Shown: positions 1 through 7,765, numbered from the stretch's first letter. The stretch: DNA of 43,193 nt from Pseudomonadota bacterium (GCA_018817515.1 JAHIUD010000011.1:1-43193), one strand, 5' to 3'. Notes: generated from the letters alone by a model not told the origin. Made by a program: numbers and translations.

Positions 1-1739
1 AAGAGGGTGCCGCCGTGGGCCTCCTGGAAGGCGCCCTTGCGTTCGTTTTTAGCCTCGGTGTAGGCCCACCGCACGTGGCCGAAAAGCGTGTCGAGCAGCA
101 GGTTTTCGTCCAGGGCGCCGCAATCGACACAGATGAGCGGACCGTTGGACCTGCGGCTGTTCCTATGTATGGCATCGGCCGCCAGCTGCTTCCCGGTGCC
201 TGTCTCGCCCACGATGAGCACGTCGACATCCACCCGGGCGGCCTTCAGGATGTCCGCCTTGAGCTGTTCGATCTTGGGGCTGATGCCGCAAAACTCCGGC
301 AAAACGTCCGAAGTCGAGCCCACGATCATGGAGAGCATCTCCTCGTCGATGGCGGCGCGTTGGCGCAGCCCGGCACGTTTGAGGGCGTCGTCCTTGGCCT
401 GGATGAGCTCGGCCTGGGTGCGCATCTGTTCCAGCATCTTGTTCACGGCGTTCATGAGCATGTTGGTCTCGTAGCCGGAATGCGGGATGTCCACGGGCTG
501 CATGTTTTGCGAGGACCAGGCGTTGCTCACCGCGCGGGTCATCTTGATGATGGGGTTGGCGATGACGCGGCTGACGAGGTAGACCAGCCCCGCGATCATG
601 ACGATGGTCGCCAGCGTAATGAGCAGCATGACGTCCATGTGCCGGTAGCCCGCCGTGAGCGTCAGCTGGCTGCGATCGATGTTGGCCACGCCGGCGTAGA
701 CCACGGGCTCCTTGCCCTTCATCCGGATGAACTCGATGGGCGAATAGGCCTGGATGCAGTCCCGGACCTGGTCCCCTTGGGCTGAGGTGTTGGCAAGACT
801 GAGCAGCCCATCATGCCCCTCTCGGACATCCGTCACCATCTTCCAGAAGTTCTTGTGTATCGAGCTTGGCCGGAAGGCGCAGGAAATATGGGGATTGCCA
901 AGGGTGCCCTCAAAGCCTGCCCTGGCGAGGTAGGTGGCCAGGGGCGGGTCCTTCTTCTCTATCTCCTCGGACTGGAATATCTCCCAGCCCTCGGTGTCGA
1001 ACAGGTAGCTGTAGACGATCTCCTCGCTGCGCGCTGTTCCCCGGATGGGGGAAAGGGGCGACCTGTACAGGGAAAGGATGTCGCGCACCTGGCGGGCGTC
1101 AATGCCCAGGAGCACATGCCCGGTAACGCCGTTTGGCGTCTGGTAGGGGGTGACCAACCGGATGATCTGCGAGGAAACCTTGCGGTTGGGGTTGTTCTCT
1201 GAAGGGAATGGGTACTCGATCTCCATGACCGGAGATATCCAGACCTCGCCAAGGGAGAGCTTCGGTAGCTTCTCCACGAACAGCAGCGGGTTGGGGTGAA
1301 CTTTATCCAGTCGGTTCGGCAGCATGGCGCTAATGTTGCCATCTTTGATCACCAGGAATGTGTTCTGCTCTTCATTTGGCGAGATATGGGCGAACTCGCA
1401 ATATTTCATGCCAGTAATGTCCAGCCTACTGGCAATAAACCTGCGCATCTGCTCTTCAGTCATGGATTCTTGCGCTGCGAGGAGGACGTCCTGGCGGCAC
1501 TTCTCCAGGAAATCCTCGATTTGCTTGGCCAGGGCCTGCGTGTGGACGGCGGCGTTCCGCTCGACGCCCGCCTCGATGAGATTGCAGGAGAGCGTGTATG
1601 TGAGGTAGCCGGTCACCAGGAGAGTAAGGATGACGGATGGGATGAGAGCGAACATCAGCTTGGATTTGAGGTTCAGATCTCTGAACCAATCCAGAGCATT
1701 GCCTAACATGGTGCGGAGACGTGGTCTTGCATCTGGCAT
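1..1739 (-). CDS. Membrane-bound sensor with sigma-54-activator AAA+ domain (partial, C-terminus beyond left edge)
   Basis: The frame is open from ATG 1739 to the left edge (579 codons), so the end of the AAA+ domain and any DNA-binding domain are not visible. AAGGAG sits 8 bases before the ATG. Visible order: membrane helix at about 28-48, an extracytoplasmic Cache-like region to about 365, a second helix at about 367-390, a HAMP-like linker, then an AAA+ domain with Walker A GETGTGKQ at 511-518. A sensor fused directly to the activator would detect a ligand outside the inner membrane and control transcription without a kinase. Oddity: the loop that reads GAFTGA in sigma-54 activators reads WAYTEA (558-563). 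The gene is divergent from the TauE operon, which has a sigma-54 promoter, so that operon is the likely target. This is inference from position. Confidence 0.85.
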   Translation of the reverse strand, partial: MPDARPRLRTMLGNALDWFRDLNLKSKLMFALIPSVILTLLVTGYLTYTLSCNLIEAGVERNAAVHTQALAKQIEDFLEKCRQDVLLAAQESMTEEQMRRFIASRLDITGMKYCEFAHISPNEEQNTFLVIKDGNISAMLPNRLDKVHPNPLLFVEKLPKLSLGEVWISPVMEIEYPFPSENNPNRKVSSQIIRLVTPYQTPNGVTGHVLLGIDARQVRDILSLYRSPLSPIRGTARSEEIVYSYLFDTEGWEIFQSEEIEKKDPPLATYLARAGFEGTLGNPHISCAFRPSSIHKNFWKMVTDVREGHDGLLSLANTSAQGDQVRDCIQAYSPIEFIRMKGKEPVVYAGVANIDRSQLTLTAGYRHMDVMLLITLATIVMIAGLVYLVSRVIANPIIKMTRAVSNAWSSQNMQPVDIPHSGYETNMLMNAVNKMLEQMRTQAELIQAKDDALKRAGLRQRAAIDEEMLSMIVGSTSDVLPEFCGISPKIEQLKADILKAARVDVDVLIVGETGTGKQLAADAIHRNSRRSNGPLICVDCGALDENLLLDTLFGHVRWAYTEAKNERKGAFQEAHGGTL

Positions 1740-1791
1740 GGCAAGCTCTCCTTGTGTGATGGCGGATGGATACGGATGTTTGTCTACAGTC

Positions 1792-1890
1792 TTTGGCAAT
1801 ATGTGCAAAAGATCGTGCCTGTCAATGAAATATTTATATTGTTTGTAAACGGGTTATTATGGTTAGTCGTGCCAAACTATTTTGCCAGAA
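1792..1890. promoter_or_regulatory. Possible upstream activator sites (TTTGGCA-type repeats)
   Basis: Between the regulator gene and the sigma-54 promoter, TTTGGCA occurs at 1792-1798. Its reverse complement TGCCAAA is at 1870-1876, and a near copy TTTTGCCA is at 1879-1886. The first lies in an imperfect dyad, TTTG-N3-ATAT-N3-CAAA (1792-1809). Their position about 15-105 bases upstream of the -24/-12 element fits enhancer sites for the divergent activator. The motif assignment is by eye only. Confidence 0.35.
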
Positions 1891-1894
1891 TGTT

Positions 1895-1910
1895 TGGTAC
1901 GAAGGTTGCT
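1895..1910 (+). promoter_or_regulatory. Sigma-54 (-24/-12) promoter of the TauE operon
   Basis: The sequence TGGTACGAAGGTTGCT matches the sigma-54 consensus TGGCACG-N4-TTGCW at all but one position (T for C after the GG). The invariant GG (1896-1897) and GC (1908-1909) are separated by exactly 10 bases. Transcription would start near 1920-1922, giving a leader of about 100 bases before the ATG at 2022. A sigma-54-activator-like gene lies divergently next to it. Confidence 0.8.
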
Positions 1911-1927
1911 TTATTGCGCACAACGAC

Positions 1928-1989
1928 GCCTTGCAAGATGGCAAGGCACAATGGCTAGAGGTTCCGACCGGTGAAAGTGGTGGGTCGGA
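1928..1989 (+). other. Two hairpins in the operon leader
   Basis: A 7-bp stem GCCTTGC/GCAAGGC with a 6-base loop (1928-1947) starts just after the predicted transcription start. A second 7-bp stem TCCGACC/GGTCGGA (1963-1969 with 1983-1989) follows. Neither has a U-tract, so they look like mRNA 5' stabilising or regulatory structures rather than terminators. Confidence 0.45.
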
Positions 1990-2021
1990 GATGCAGCAAA
2001 TCTTAAGATGGGAGGAGATCC

Positions 2022-2321
2022 ATGCGTAAAAGGCTGGCCAAGTTGGGCGGGTTTATCGCTCTGGTTCAAGTCGTCGTTCCCTCTATGCTCCTTGCGGCCG
2101 GGCCCAAGGCGGCAGACCTCGTTGTCGTAGCCGACACACGAGTCCTCGCGCCCGGGCTGAACAGGTACTTCGCCGACCTGTACAACACGGACATTCTGGT
2201 CTTCGCAGTCTGGGCCGTGGTCCTGACCGCGCTTATGGGCAGCGTTCTCGGCGTCCTCATGGACAAGATCATGGTGTCCACCGGCTTGAACCTTTCCAAG
2301 CGCAAGATCATCGAGCACTAA
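2022..2321 (+). CDS. Small inner-membrane protein, first gene of TauE operon
   Basis: 99 residues. GGAGGAG precedes the ATG by 5 bases. Hydrophobic segments at about 8-27 (signal-like or helix 1) and 58-82 (helix 2) flank a short, probably periplasmic, stretch. The C-terminus is basic. I do not recognise a named family. It is 28 bases upstream of the TauE/SafE exporter and shares its sigma-54 promoter, so it may be an accessory subunit of that exporter. No catalytic motif is visible. Confidence 0.8.
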   Translation: MRKRLAKLGGFIALVQVVVPSMLLAAGPKAADLVVVADTRVLAPGLNRYFADLYNTDILVFAVWAVVLTALMGSVLGVLMDKIMVSTGLNLSKRKIIEH

Positions 2322-2349
2322 CGGCCCAACTACAAGGAGAGTGCCTGTT

Positions 2350-3375
2350 ATGGAATGGATGTACATGCATATGCCCATCTCGGGCGTGAATATTCTGTGG
2401 CCGGGCCTTGTGCTCATCGGCTTCTCCGTCGGCGTCATCGGCGGCTTCTTCGGAATGGGCGGCGCCTGGATGGTTACTCCTGGCCTGAACATCCTGGGCT
2501 TTCCCATGGCGTTCGCCATCGGTACCGACATCGCCCACATCGCCGGCAAATCCATGATCTCCACGGTTCGCCACTCCAAGTTCGGCAACGTGGACTATAA
2601 ACTCGGCATCGTCATGCTCATCGGCACGATGATCGGCATTGAAATCGGCGCCCAGATCGTCATGCATCTGGAACGCATCGGCCTGGTTGGCAGCGTTGTC
2701 CGCTGGGTGTACGTGGTGGTCCTTGCACTCATCGCCTTCATGGTCTTCGCCGACTACTTCAAGGCCGTGAACAACAAGAAGCGCGGCGATGTCGGCGCAC
2801 ATGGTGCGGAAGGTCTGACCTGGTACAAGACCATGCACCGCATCAAGATTCCGCCCATGATGACCTTCAAGGAAGCCGGCATCACCTGTTCCATGTGGCT
2901 CCCCATCATGGTCAGCCTGTTCTGCGGCATCCTGGCTGGTTTCCTGGGCATCGGCGGCGGCCTCCTGCGCATGCCCGCCTTGGTCTACCTCATCGGCTGC
3001 CCGACCCACATCGCCGTTGGAACGGACCTCTTCGAAGTCATGATCTCCGGTCTCTACGGTGCCTTCACCTACACCTTGAAGGGCCGCATTGAGATCGTGG
3101 CCGTGTTCGTCATGCTCACCGGCGCCGCCATCGGCGCGCAGATCGGCACCGTTGCCACCAAGTACGCCAAGGGCATGGGCATCAAGGTCGCCTTCGGCAT
3201 CGCGGTCATCGCCTGCATGGTCTCCATCATCCTCAAGCAGTACAAGATGGCGGATCTCGCCGCGGTCGTGATTCTCGGCGCAATCAGCCTCATCTGCATC
3301 TGGATCTGCAAGATCATGTTCGTCGGCGCCGCCCACGAGCTCAGGATGAAGAAGGCCGGAACGCCCATCGACTAG
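2350..3375 (+). CDS. TauE/SafE-family sulfite/sulfonate (anion) exporter
   Basis: 341 residues, longer than the roughly 250 usual for the family because of a cytoplasmic loop at about 140-180. ATG 2350 is chosen over the in-frame GTG 2341 because AGGAG (2335-2339) is only one base from the GTG but ten from the ATG. Eight or so hydrophobic helices are visible. The duplicated family motif appears as GGFFGMGGAW near residue 30 and GFLGIGGGLLRMP near residue 200, each followed by a GTD sequence. The family moves sulfite, sulfoacetate and related organosulfur anions across the inner membrane. In a sulfate reducer, sulfite, sulfonate or thiosulfate is a plausible substrate, but specificity cannot be read from the sequence. 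Second gene of the operon. Confidence 0.92.
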   Translation: MEWMYMHMPISGVNILWPGLVLIGFSVGVIGGFFGMGGAWMVTPGLNILGFPMAFAIGTDIAHIAGKSMISTVRHSKFGNVDYKLGIVMLIGTMIGIEIGAQIVMHLERIGLVGSVVRWVYVVVLALIAFMVFADYFKAVNNKKRGDVGAHGAEGLTWYKTMHRIKIPPMMTFKEAGITCSMWLPIMVSLFCGILAGFLGIGGGLLRMPALVYLIGCPTHIAVGTDLFEVMISGLYGAFTYTLKGRIEIVAVFVMLTGAAIGAQIGTVATKYAKGMGIKVAFGIAVIACMVSIILKQYKMADLAAVVILGAISLICIWICKIMFVGAAHELRMKKAGTPID

Positions 3376-3412
3376 TCCCTCAATGGACAACCAAAGCAAA
3401 CGGAGTCGCGAA

Positions 3413-3748
3413 ATGAGGAAATTCACCGCAATTGTAGCAGCAACTCTCCTGCTCGGCCTGCTTGCGGCGGGCTCGGCCTTCGCCGCCGAGGTCATTCAGG
3501 GCAAGTGCCTTGAGTTGAACAAGGAAGCCAAGACCCTCTCCATCGAGGAGTACGACATCAACTTCGACAAGGACTTCAAGTTCGGGCACCCCACGGGGAT
3601 CAACACCACTGTTGACATCACCACGGCCAAGGTCGGCATCGAGCCCGTGCCCGGCGATATCCTGAGGATCTCCTATGTCGTGAATGGCGACAAGAAGGCT
3701 GCAATCAAGGTGATGAACATCACCAAGCAGAACCTGATGAAGAAGTAA
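3413..3748 (+). CDS. Small secreted (periplasmic) protein of TauE operon
   Basis: 111 residues from ATG 3413. CGGAG lies 7 bases upstream, and the more upstream in-frame ATG at 3383 has no ribosome site. A clear signal peptide ends near AFA-AE (about residue 24). The mature part is about 87 residues, rich in beta-type alternation and lysine, with one cysteine. No named domain is recognised. Its place right after the exporter suggests a periplasmic partner, possibly substrate binding, but that is inference. Confidence 0.8.
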   Translation: MRKFTAIVAATLLLGLLAAGSAFAAEVIQGKCLELNKEAKTLSIEEYDINFDKDFKFGHPTGINTTVDITTAKVGIEPVPGDILRISYVVNGDKKAAIKVMNITKQNLMKK

Positions 3749-3766
3749 GAGCCCCTCCCTGTAAAC

Positions 3767-3801
3767 GGCCCGCCCTCATCCGGCACGATTGGGGGCGGGC
3801 C
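3767..3801 (+). other. Intergenic hairpin inside the TauE operon
   Basis: A perfect 9-bp stem GGCCCGCCC/GGGCGGGCC (3767-3775 with 3793-3801) encloses a 17-base loop in the 78-base gap between the third and fourth genes. There is no U-tract after it. It could set mRNA processing or 3'-end protection and so lower expression of the downstream genes. Confidence 0.5.
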
Positions 3802-3826
3802 ACCTAACAACCTCCGGAGGAGCGAC

Positions 3827-4063
3827 ATGGAAAAGTCTACCGGCACCTTCAAGCAGACCGTGGTCATCGTGATCCAGGACATCCTGCTTCTGGCCATTCT
3901 CTCCTACAGCATCTACGAGGGCCACAAGGATCTGGACCAGTTCACCGGCATCTTCCTGCGAAACTTCATCCCCCTGGCCTTGTCGACGGTATTGGGCGCC
4001 AAGCTCCTAATCCGCAAGTTCAGGAAGACCGTCGAACAGGACGCGCCACCCTCGGCCGCATAG
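3827..4063 (+). CDS. Small two-helix membrane protein of TauE operon
   Basis: 78 residues. GGAGGAG precedes the ATG by 5 bases. Hydrophobic helices at about 10-27 and 43-61 are joined by a short charged stretch (EGHKDLDQ). The C-terminus is basic, then acidic and proline-rich. No family name is recognised. The pattern (short helical hairpin, operon with a transporter) fits an accessory membrane subunit. Confidence 0.75.
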   Translation: MEKSTGTFKQTVVIVIQDILLLAILSYSIYEGHKDLDQFTGIFLRNFIPLALSTVLGAKLLIRKFRKTVEQDAPPSAA

Positions 4064-4130
4064 GCACTGACCTACAGCCAACGTAACAACACACCAGAAC
4101 GACAACCAGATGCAACAACAAGGACTCCCA

Positions 4131-4913
4131 ATGGCGCGCATCCTTGAATTGACCAGTAAGCTTCTGTTTGTGATTCTGGCCTTGGCCCTGATGGATACCG
4201 TTTCTGGCGGCTTCTTCGTGGACAAGAATCTCCACTTGGTGCGTGGCGAGTCGGAATATCTTACCGCCAAGCTTGACCGGCCGGTGGAGGTGGGCACGGG
4301 CTTCGCCCTTGAGGTCGGCCAGGACAAGGCGAACCAGATCCTGGACTACAAAACCGACGCCCAGGGGGTTCACCTGAACTTCGTCGAGATCTCCGGCCGC
4401 GACTGGCGCGCCCTGGCCACGGTGGACGCCACGGCCCAAACCGGCGACTACGTCCTGCAGGTTTTCCGGCGAGGCTCAACGAATCACGTCAAGGAGCCGG
4501 TGCATACGCTTCGGGTTTTCCGGAACAAGGCCGCGGCGAGCGCCATGGCCTCCACCTTCAGCGAACGCCACTTCGGCTTCCCGCCGTTCTACGCCATACT
4601 GGCCGTCATACCGCCGCTGGTCTTGTGCTTTTTCATCACCTTTCAGATTTCCGGCAGGAAGCTCAAGGTCCTGGATGAGTTGGGCATCGGCCCCATCTAT
4701 CGGGTGACCAAGCGCAAGGAGCATTGGGAACTCCTGGTGGGGCTGGGCAAGATCCACGGCATCGTCAAGGGCGCGACCCTGCTCGTGCTGAACCCGGACA
4801 GGGTGCAGGTGGGCGAGATCGTGGTGGACAAGGTCGAGATCGACACCTCAACAGCCACCGTGCCCTTGGACCGCGACGTCCGACACGATTACCTAGTTAT
4901 GTTGAAGGCCTGA
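4131..4913 (+). CDS. Membrane protein with periplasmic and cytoplasmic domains, last gene of TauE operon
   Basis: 260 residues from ATG 4131, preceded by AAGGA at 8 bases; an earlier in-frame ATG at 4110 lacks a ribosome site. Helix 1 is at about 6-24, a roughly 120-residue beta-rich domain follows on the outside, and helix 2 is at about 150-170. A cytoplasmic domain of about 90 residues contains the repeated phrases VGLGKIHGIVKGATLLVL and VGEIVVDKVEID, which look like a small beta-barrel fold. I do not recognise the family. It is 67 bases behind the previous gene and probably co-transcribed; sensing or coupling of exporter activity is a guess. Confidence 0.78.
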   Translation: MARILELTSKLLFVILALALMDTVSGGFFVDKNLHLVRGESEYLTAKLDRPVEVGTGFALEVGQDKANQILDYKTDAQGVHLNFVEISGRDWRALATVDATAQTGDYVLQVFRRGSTNHVKEPVHTLRVFRNKAAASAMASTFSERHFGFPPFYAILAVIPPLVLCFFITFQISGRKLKVLDELGIGPIYRVTKRKEHWELLVGLGKIHGIVKGATLLVLNPDRVQVGEIVVDKVEIDTSTATVPLDRDVRHDYLVMLKA

Positions 4914-5009
4914 GCTTCAAAGCAGCCTCTCCGCAATGGTTGGGCCGCGCACAAACACAGAGTGCCGCCACTGTGCCTGGAAATTTCCCGCAACTTCGCC
5001 GTGACGGCG

Positions 5010-5921
5010 TTACAAGAGCTCGCGCCGGGCAGCAGTCTTGAGCGCCTTGCCGACTTCTGCCAGCAAAACTGACGGGATGTTCCAGCAGTGCCAGTACAGC
5101 GGCACCGGCAGTGGGGCAGGACCGAGGGCCACCAGCGCGCCCGAGGCGAGGTGGCTGTCCGCCTGCAGGTGCGGGATGAGGCCGTACCCTGCGTTTCCCA
5201 GCACAAAGTCCACAAAACGCTCGGAGTTGGGCACGTGGTGGCGCGGTGCGCCTTCCGGGCTGTCGCCCAGGTTTTGCTGCAAATAATGGTCGTGCACGTT
5301 GTCGTCCCGATTGAAGACCACGGCCGGGGCGCTCCAGGCCGCCTTGAGCGTAAGACCCTGCGGAAACCAGCGCTCGGCAAAGGCCGGCGCGCAGGCGCAG
5401 TAGTAGCGCATGACGCCTAAAGGCTCGGCCCGGCAGCCCTGGGTGGCGGTTTCTCGCGTGCTCACGCAACCCGCAACCTCGCCCCCGCGCAACAGCTCCA
5501 AGGTCCGCTCCTGGTCGTCCACCCGAAGGTCCAGCACCAGACGCTCGTTTACAAGCACCGGCAGCACGGCCCTGGTGAACCAGGTGGCCAGGGTGTCGGC
5601 GTTGACGGCCAGGGCCAGAGACTGCCAGGGGGCGCCAGGGGCGGCCGCCGCTCCAGACGGCTCAAGCTGCCGGGAGAGTTCCGTCACAAGTTCCGACTCC
5701 AGCAGGCCCACGCGGCGAGAATGCCTGAGCAGCGCGCGGCCCGGCCCTGTCGGGCGCGGCGGCTGCGTACGCGTGAGCACAGGCTGCCCCACAAACTCCT
5801 CCATTTGTCGGATGCGCTGCGACACAGCTGATTGCGTAAGGTTGAGCCGCCTGGCTGCGCGCTCGAACCCGCCCTCATCCATAACCGCCGCCAGTGTCTC
5901 TAAGAGTTTCGCATCAATCAT
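5010..5921 (-). CDS. argP: LysR-type regulator, ArgP (IciA)-like
   Basis: 303 residues, the normal length for ArgP. The N-terminal winged helix-turn-helix spans about 1-60 (FERAARRLNLTQSAVSQRIRQ). A LysR effector domain follows from about 95. In enterobacteria ArgP senses arginine and lysine and activates the exporter gene argO. Here it is divergent from a LysE-type exporter with 96 bases between the starts, the same arrangement. A palindrome at 5930-5944 overlaps its own leader and suggests autoregulation. The start has no strong Shine-Dalgarno. It could be another LysR protein; the pairing with the exporter carries most of the assignment. Confidence 0.85.
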   Translation of the reverse strand: MIDAKLLETLAAVMDEGGFERAARRLNLTQSAVSQRIRQMEEFVGQPVLTRTQPPRPTGPGRALLRHSRRVGLLESELVTELSRQLEPSGAAAAPGAPWQSLALAVNADTLATWFTRAVLPVLVNERLVLDLRVDDQERTLELLRGGEVAGCVSTRETATQGCRAEPLGVMRYYCACAPAFAERWFPQGLTLKAAWSAPAVVFNRDDNVHDHYLQQNLGDSPEGAPRHHVPNSERFVDFVLGNAGYGLIPHLQADSHLASGALVALGPAPLPVPLYWHCWNIPSVLLAEVGKALKTAARRELL

Positions 5922-5929
5922 GGGCTATG

Positions 5930-5944
5930 ATTAGCATGGCTAAT
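5930..5944. promoter_or_regulatory. LysR-type operator palindrome between argP and the exporter
   Basis: A perfect inverted repeat ATTAGC-ATG-GCTAAT begins 9 bases before the argP-like start codon. It contains the T-N11-A core expected for LysR regulators. Its place in the divergent intergenic region makes it the best candidate binding site for the ArgP-like protein. Confidence 0.6.
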
Positions 5945-6017
5945 GAGCTTTAAAAAGAATTAATTTTACTTTTCATGCCTGGGCAGCTAGCACCGAAGTC
6001 GACACAGGAGGGGGATC

Positions 6018-6689
6018 ATGACGGGAGTGCAGGTGTTGTGGCCGCAGTTGCTGCAGGGATTCGGGCTGAGCTTCGGCCTCATCGTGGCCATTGGCGCGCA
6101 AAATGTCTTCGTGCTGACCCAGGGTGCGCGTGGGCACCGCCCCTGGCTGGTGGCCGGGGTGTGCACGGCCTGCGATGCGTTGCTCATCTTTGTTGGGGTG
6201 GGCGGGGTTGGCCTGGCTGCGGCCAAGGCCCCGCTGGCGTCGGGGCTGCTGGCTTTGGCCGGGGTGCTGTTTCTGGCCGTGTACGGTCTGCGGGCGTTTC
6301 ATAACGCCCTTCGTGGTGAGTCGCTGGGCCTGGCCGCCGAGGCACAGATGCCGTCTTTGGGGGCCATTGTGCTCACGGCGTTGGGGGTAAGCCTGCTCAA
6401 CCCCCACGCCCTGCTGGATACGGTAGTGCTCATCGGCGGGCTGTCAGCCCGGTTGGACGCTTCAGGCCGTTTCAGCTTCGGGCTGGGCGCGGCCCTGGCT
6501 TCGGGCTGCTGGTTCTTTTCGCTGAGCCTGGGGGGACGCCTCCTGGCGCCCGTGCTGCGCAAGCCTGGGGCCTGGCGTGTGCTCGACGCCCTTGTCTGCC
6601 TGACCATGTGGGGCCTGGCCGTCGGGCTTGGCAAGGACGTCCTGGACGGACCTGTCCGCGCATTCTTCTCCGCGTCGCTGGGGCTATGA
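6018..6689 (+). CDS. argO: LysE-family amino acid exporter, ArgO-like
   Basis: 223 residues, the usual size. GGAGGGGG precedes the ATG. Six hydrophobic segments are visible with the family signatures IGAQNVFVLTQG near residue 28 and LLNPHALLDTVVLIG near residue 125. The family exports arginine, lysine or their analogues such as canavanine out of the cytoplasm. The divergent ArgP-like regulator supports a basic amino acid substrate. The last six bases (CTA TGA) overlap the end of the convergent GGDEF gene. Confidence 0.9.
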   Translation: MTGVQVLWPQLLQGFGLSFGLIVAIGAQNVFVLTQGARGHRPWLVAGVCTACDALLIFVGVGGVGLAAAKAPLASGLLALAGVLFLAVYGLRAFHNALRGESLGLAAEAQMPSLGAIVLTALGVSLLNPHALLDTVVLIGGLSARLDASGRFSFGLGAALASGCWFFSLSLGGRLLAPVLRKPGAWRVLDALVCLTMWGLAVGLGKDVLDGPVRAFFSASLGL

Positions 6690-7586
6690 GCAGTCGAGCG
6701 AGGTACAGTTCCTGCCAGCGCCCTTTGAGCGGTACATCAACTCGTCGGTGCGCTTGATCAGCGATTCCAGGGTGTCGGTGTCCTGAGCCAGGCTGCCGCC
6801 CAGGGACACGGTGACCTGGAGCATGCCACCAGGCATGGGCAGGGCCGAGGATTCCACCAGTCGGCGCATGCGTTCGGCGATGGCGTGGAACATTTTGGCG
6901 TCGACGTTCGTCACCAGGGCCACAAACTCCTCGCCGCCCCAGCGGTTGACCTTGTCCTTGCCGCGCAGGGCGCCGGTGAGGGTCTTGCCGACCATGTCCA
7001 GGATGCGGTCGCCGATCTCGTGCCCGTAGGTGTCGTTCACTTCCTTGAAGTTGTCGATGTCCACGAAGAGCATCCCGAAAGGGGTCTTGTAGTGGCGCAG
7101 CGCCTTGCTCTTATGCTCGAAGTCGATGGCGGCGGCGCGCCTGTTGCCCAACCCGGTCAGCGGGTCCACCAGGGTCAGGTTTTTCAGCTCGTTAATTTCG
7201 GACATGATCTCGCGCTTGACGGAGCTGTCGGTGAAGATCTCCACAGCCCCGATGATGCGCCCGGCATCGTCTCGCAGCGGAGTGACCCGCACGCTCACCG
7301 GCACCCGGTGCCCGTCCTTGTGGTGCAGATACACCTCGGCCTCGCGCATCTGGCCGTCGGCAAGAGTCCCTGCCAGGGGGCAGCCGCAGACGCACAACTG
7401 CACCCCGGCGTCGTCCACATGCATGAGCAGATTGTCGGCGCAGCGGCGCGCCATGACCTCAGCGGCGCTGAAGCCGGAGATGCGTTCCGCGCCCTTGTTC
7501 CAGTACGTGATGGTGAGTGTGGAGTCGACGAAGTAGACCCCATCATAAAGATTGTCGAGAAGATCTTTGTAAAAGTCCTGCTGCAT
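6684..7586 (-). CDS. PAS-GGDEF diguanylate cyclase
   Basis: 300 residues from ATG 7586; upstream in-frame starts lack a ribosome site, while GAGGGG precedes this one. A PAS domain covers about 5-120 and includes a cysteine-rich loop (CVCGCPL). The GGDEF domain covers about 138-295, with active site GGEEF at 217-221 and an intact inhibitory-site motif RGKD at 208-211, five residues before it. The protein should make cyclic di-GMP from two GTP and be product-inhibited. With no membrane segment it is cytoplasmic, sensing an unknown signal through PAS. It converges on the exporter gene with a 6-base overlap and no terminator between them. Confidence 0.93.
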   Translation of the reverse strand: MQQDFYKDLLDNLYDGVYFVDSTLTITYWNKGAERISGFSAAEVMARRCADNLLMHVDDAGVQLCVCGCPLAGTLADGQMREAEVYLHHKDGHRVPVSVRVTPLRDDAGRIIGAVEIFTDSSVKREIMSEINELKNLTLVDPLTGLGNRRAAAIDFEHKSKALRHYKTPFGMLFVDIDNFKEVNDTYGHEIGDRILDMVGKTLTGALRGKDKVNRWGGEEFVALVTNVDAKMFHAIAERMRRLVESSALPMPGGMLQVTVSLGGSLAQDTDTLESLIKRTDELMYRSKGAGRNCTSLDCS

Positions 7587-7731
7587 GTTCCCCTCGAAAC
7601 GGTGTATGCATCGGTCATGCGGTCGAGAGCCTGGTTCGGGGGGAGGGGCGCTGACTGAGCCGAAGGTGTGCCTGCGCACAATGTTGTTCTATTGTTATCG
7701 TAAAAGGAAGTTGCTGCGCAAGGGGTGAGGT

Positions 7732-7765
7732 AAAAGAAAAGGCGACCGGAGTCGCCTCCGGCCGC
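7732..7765 (-). terminator. Rho-independent terminator after the Cys4 small protein gene
   Basis: On the minus strand the stem GGCGAC-TCCG-GTCGCC (7741-7756), with an alternative overlapping stem CCGGAG/CTCCGG (7746-7761), is followed by TTTTCTTTT. It lies 26 bases after the stop of the 87-residue gene and separates it from the GGDEF gene. Confidence 0.85.
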
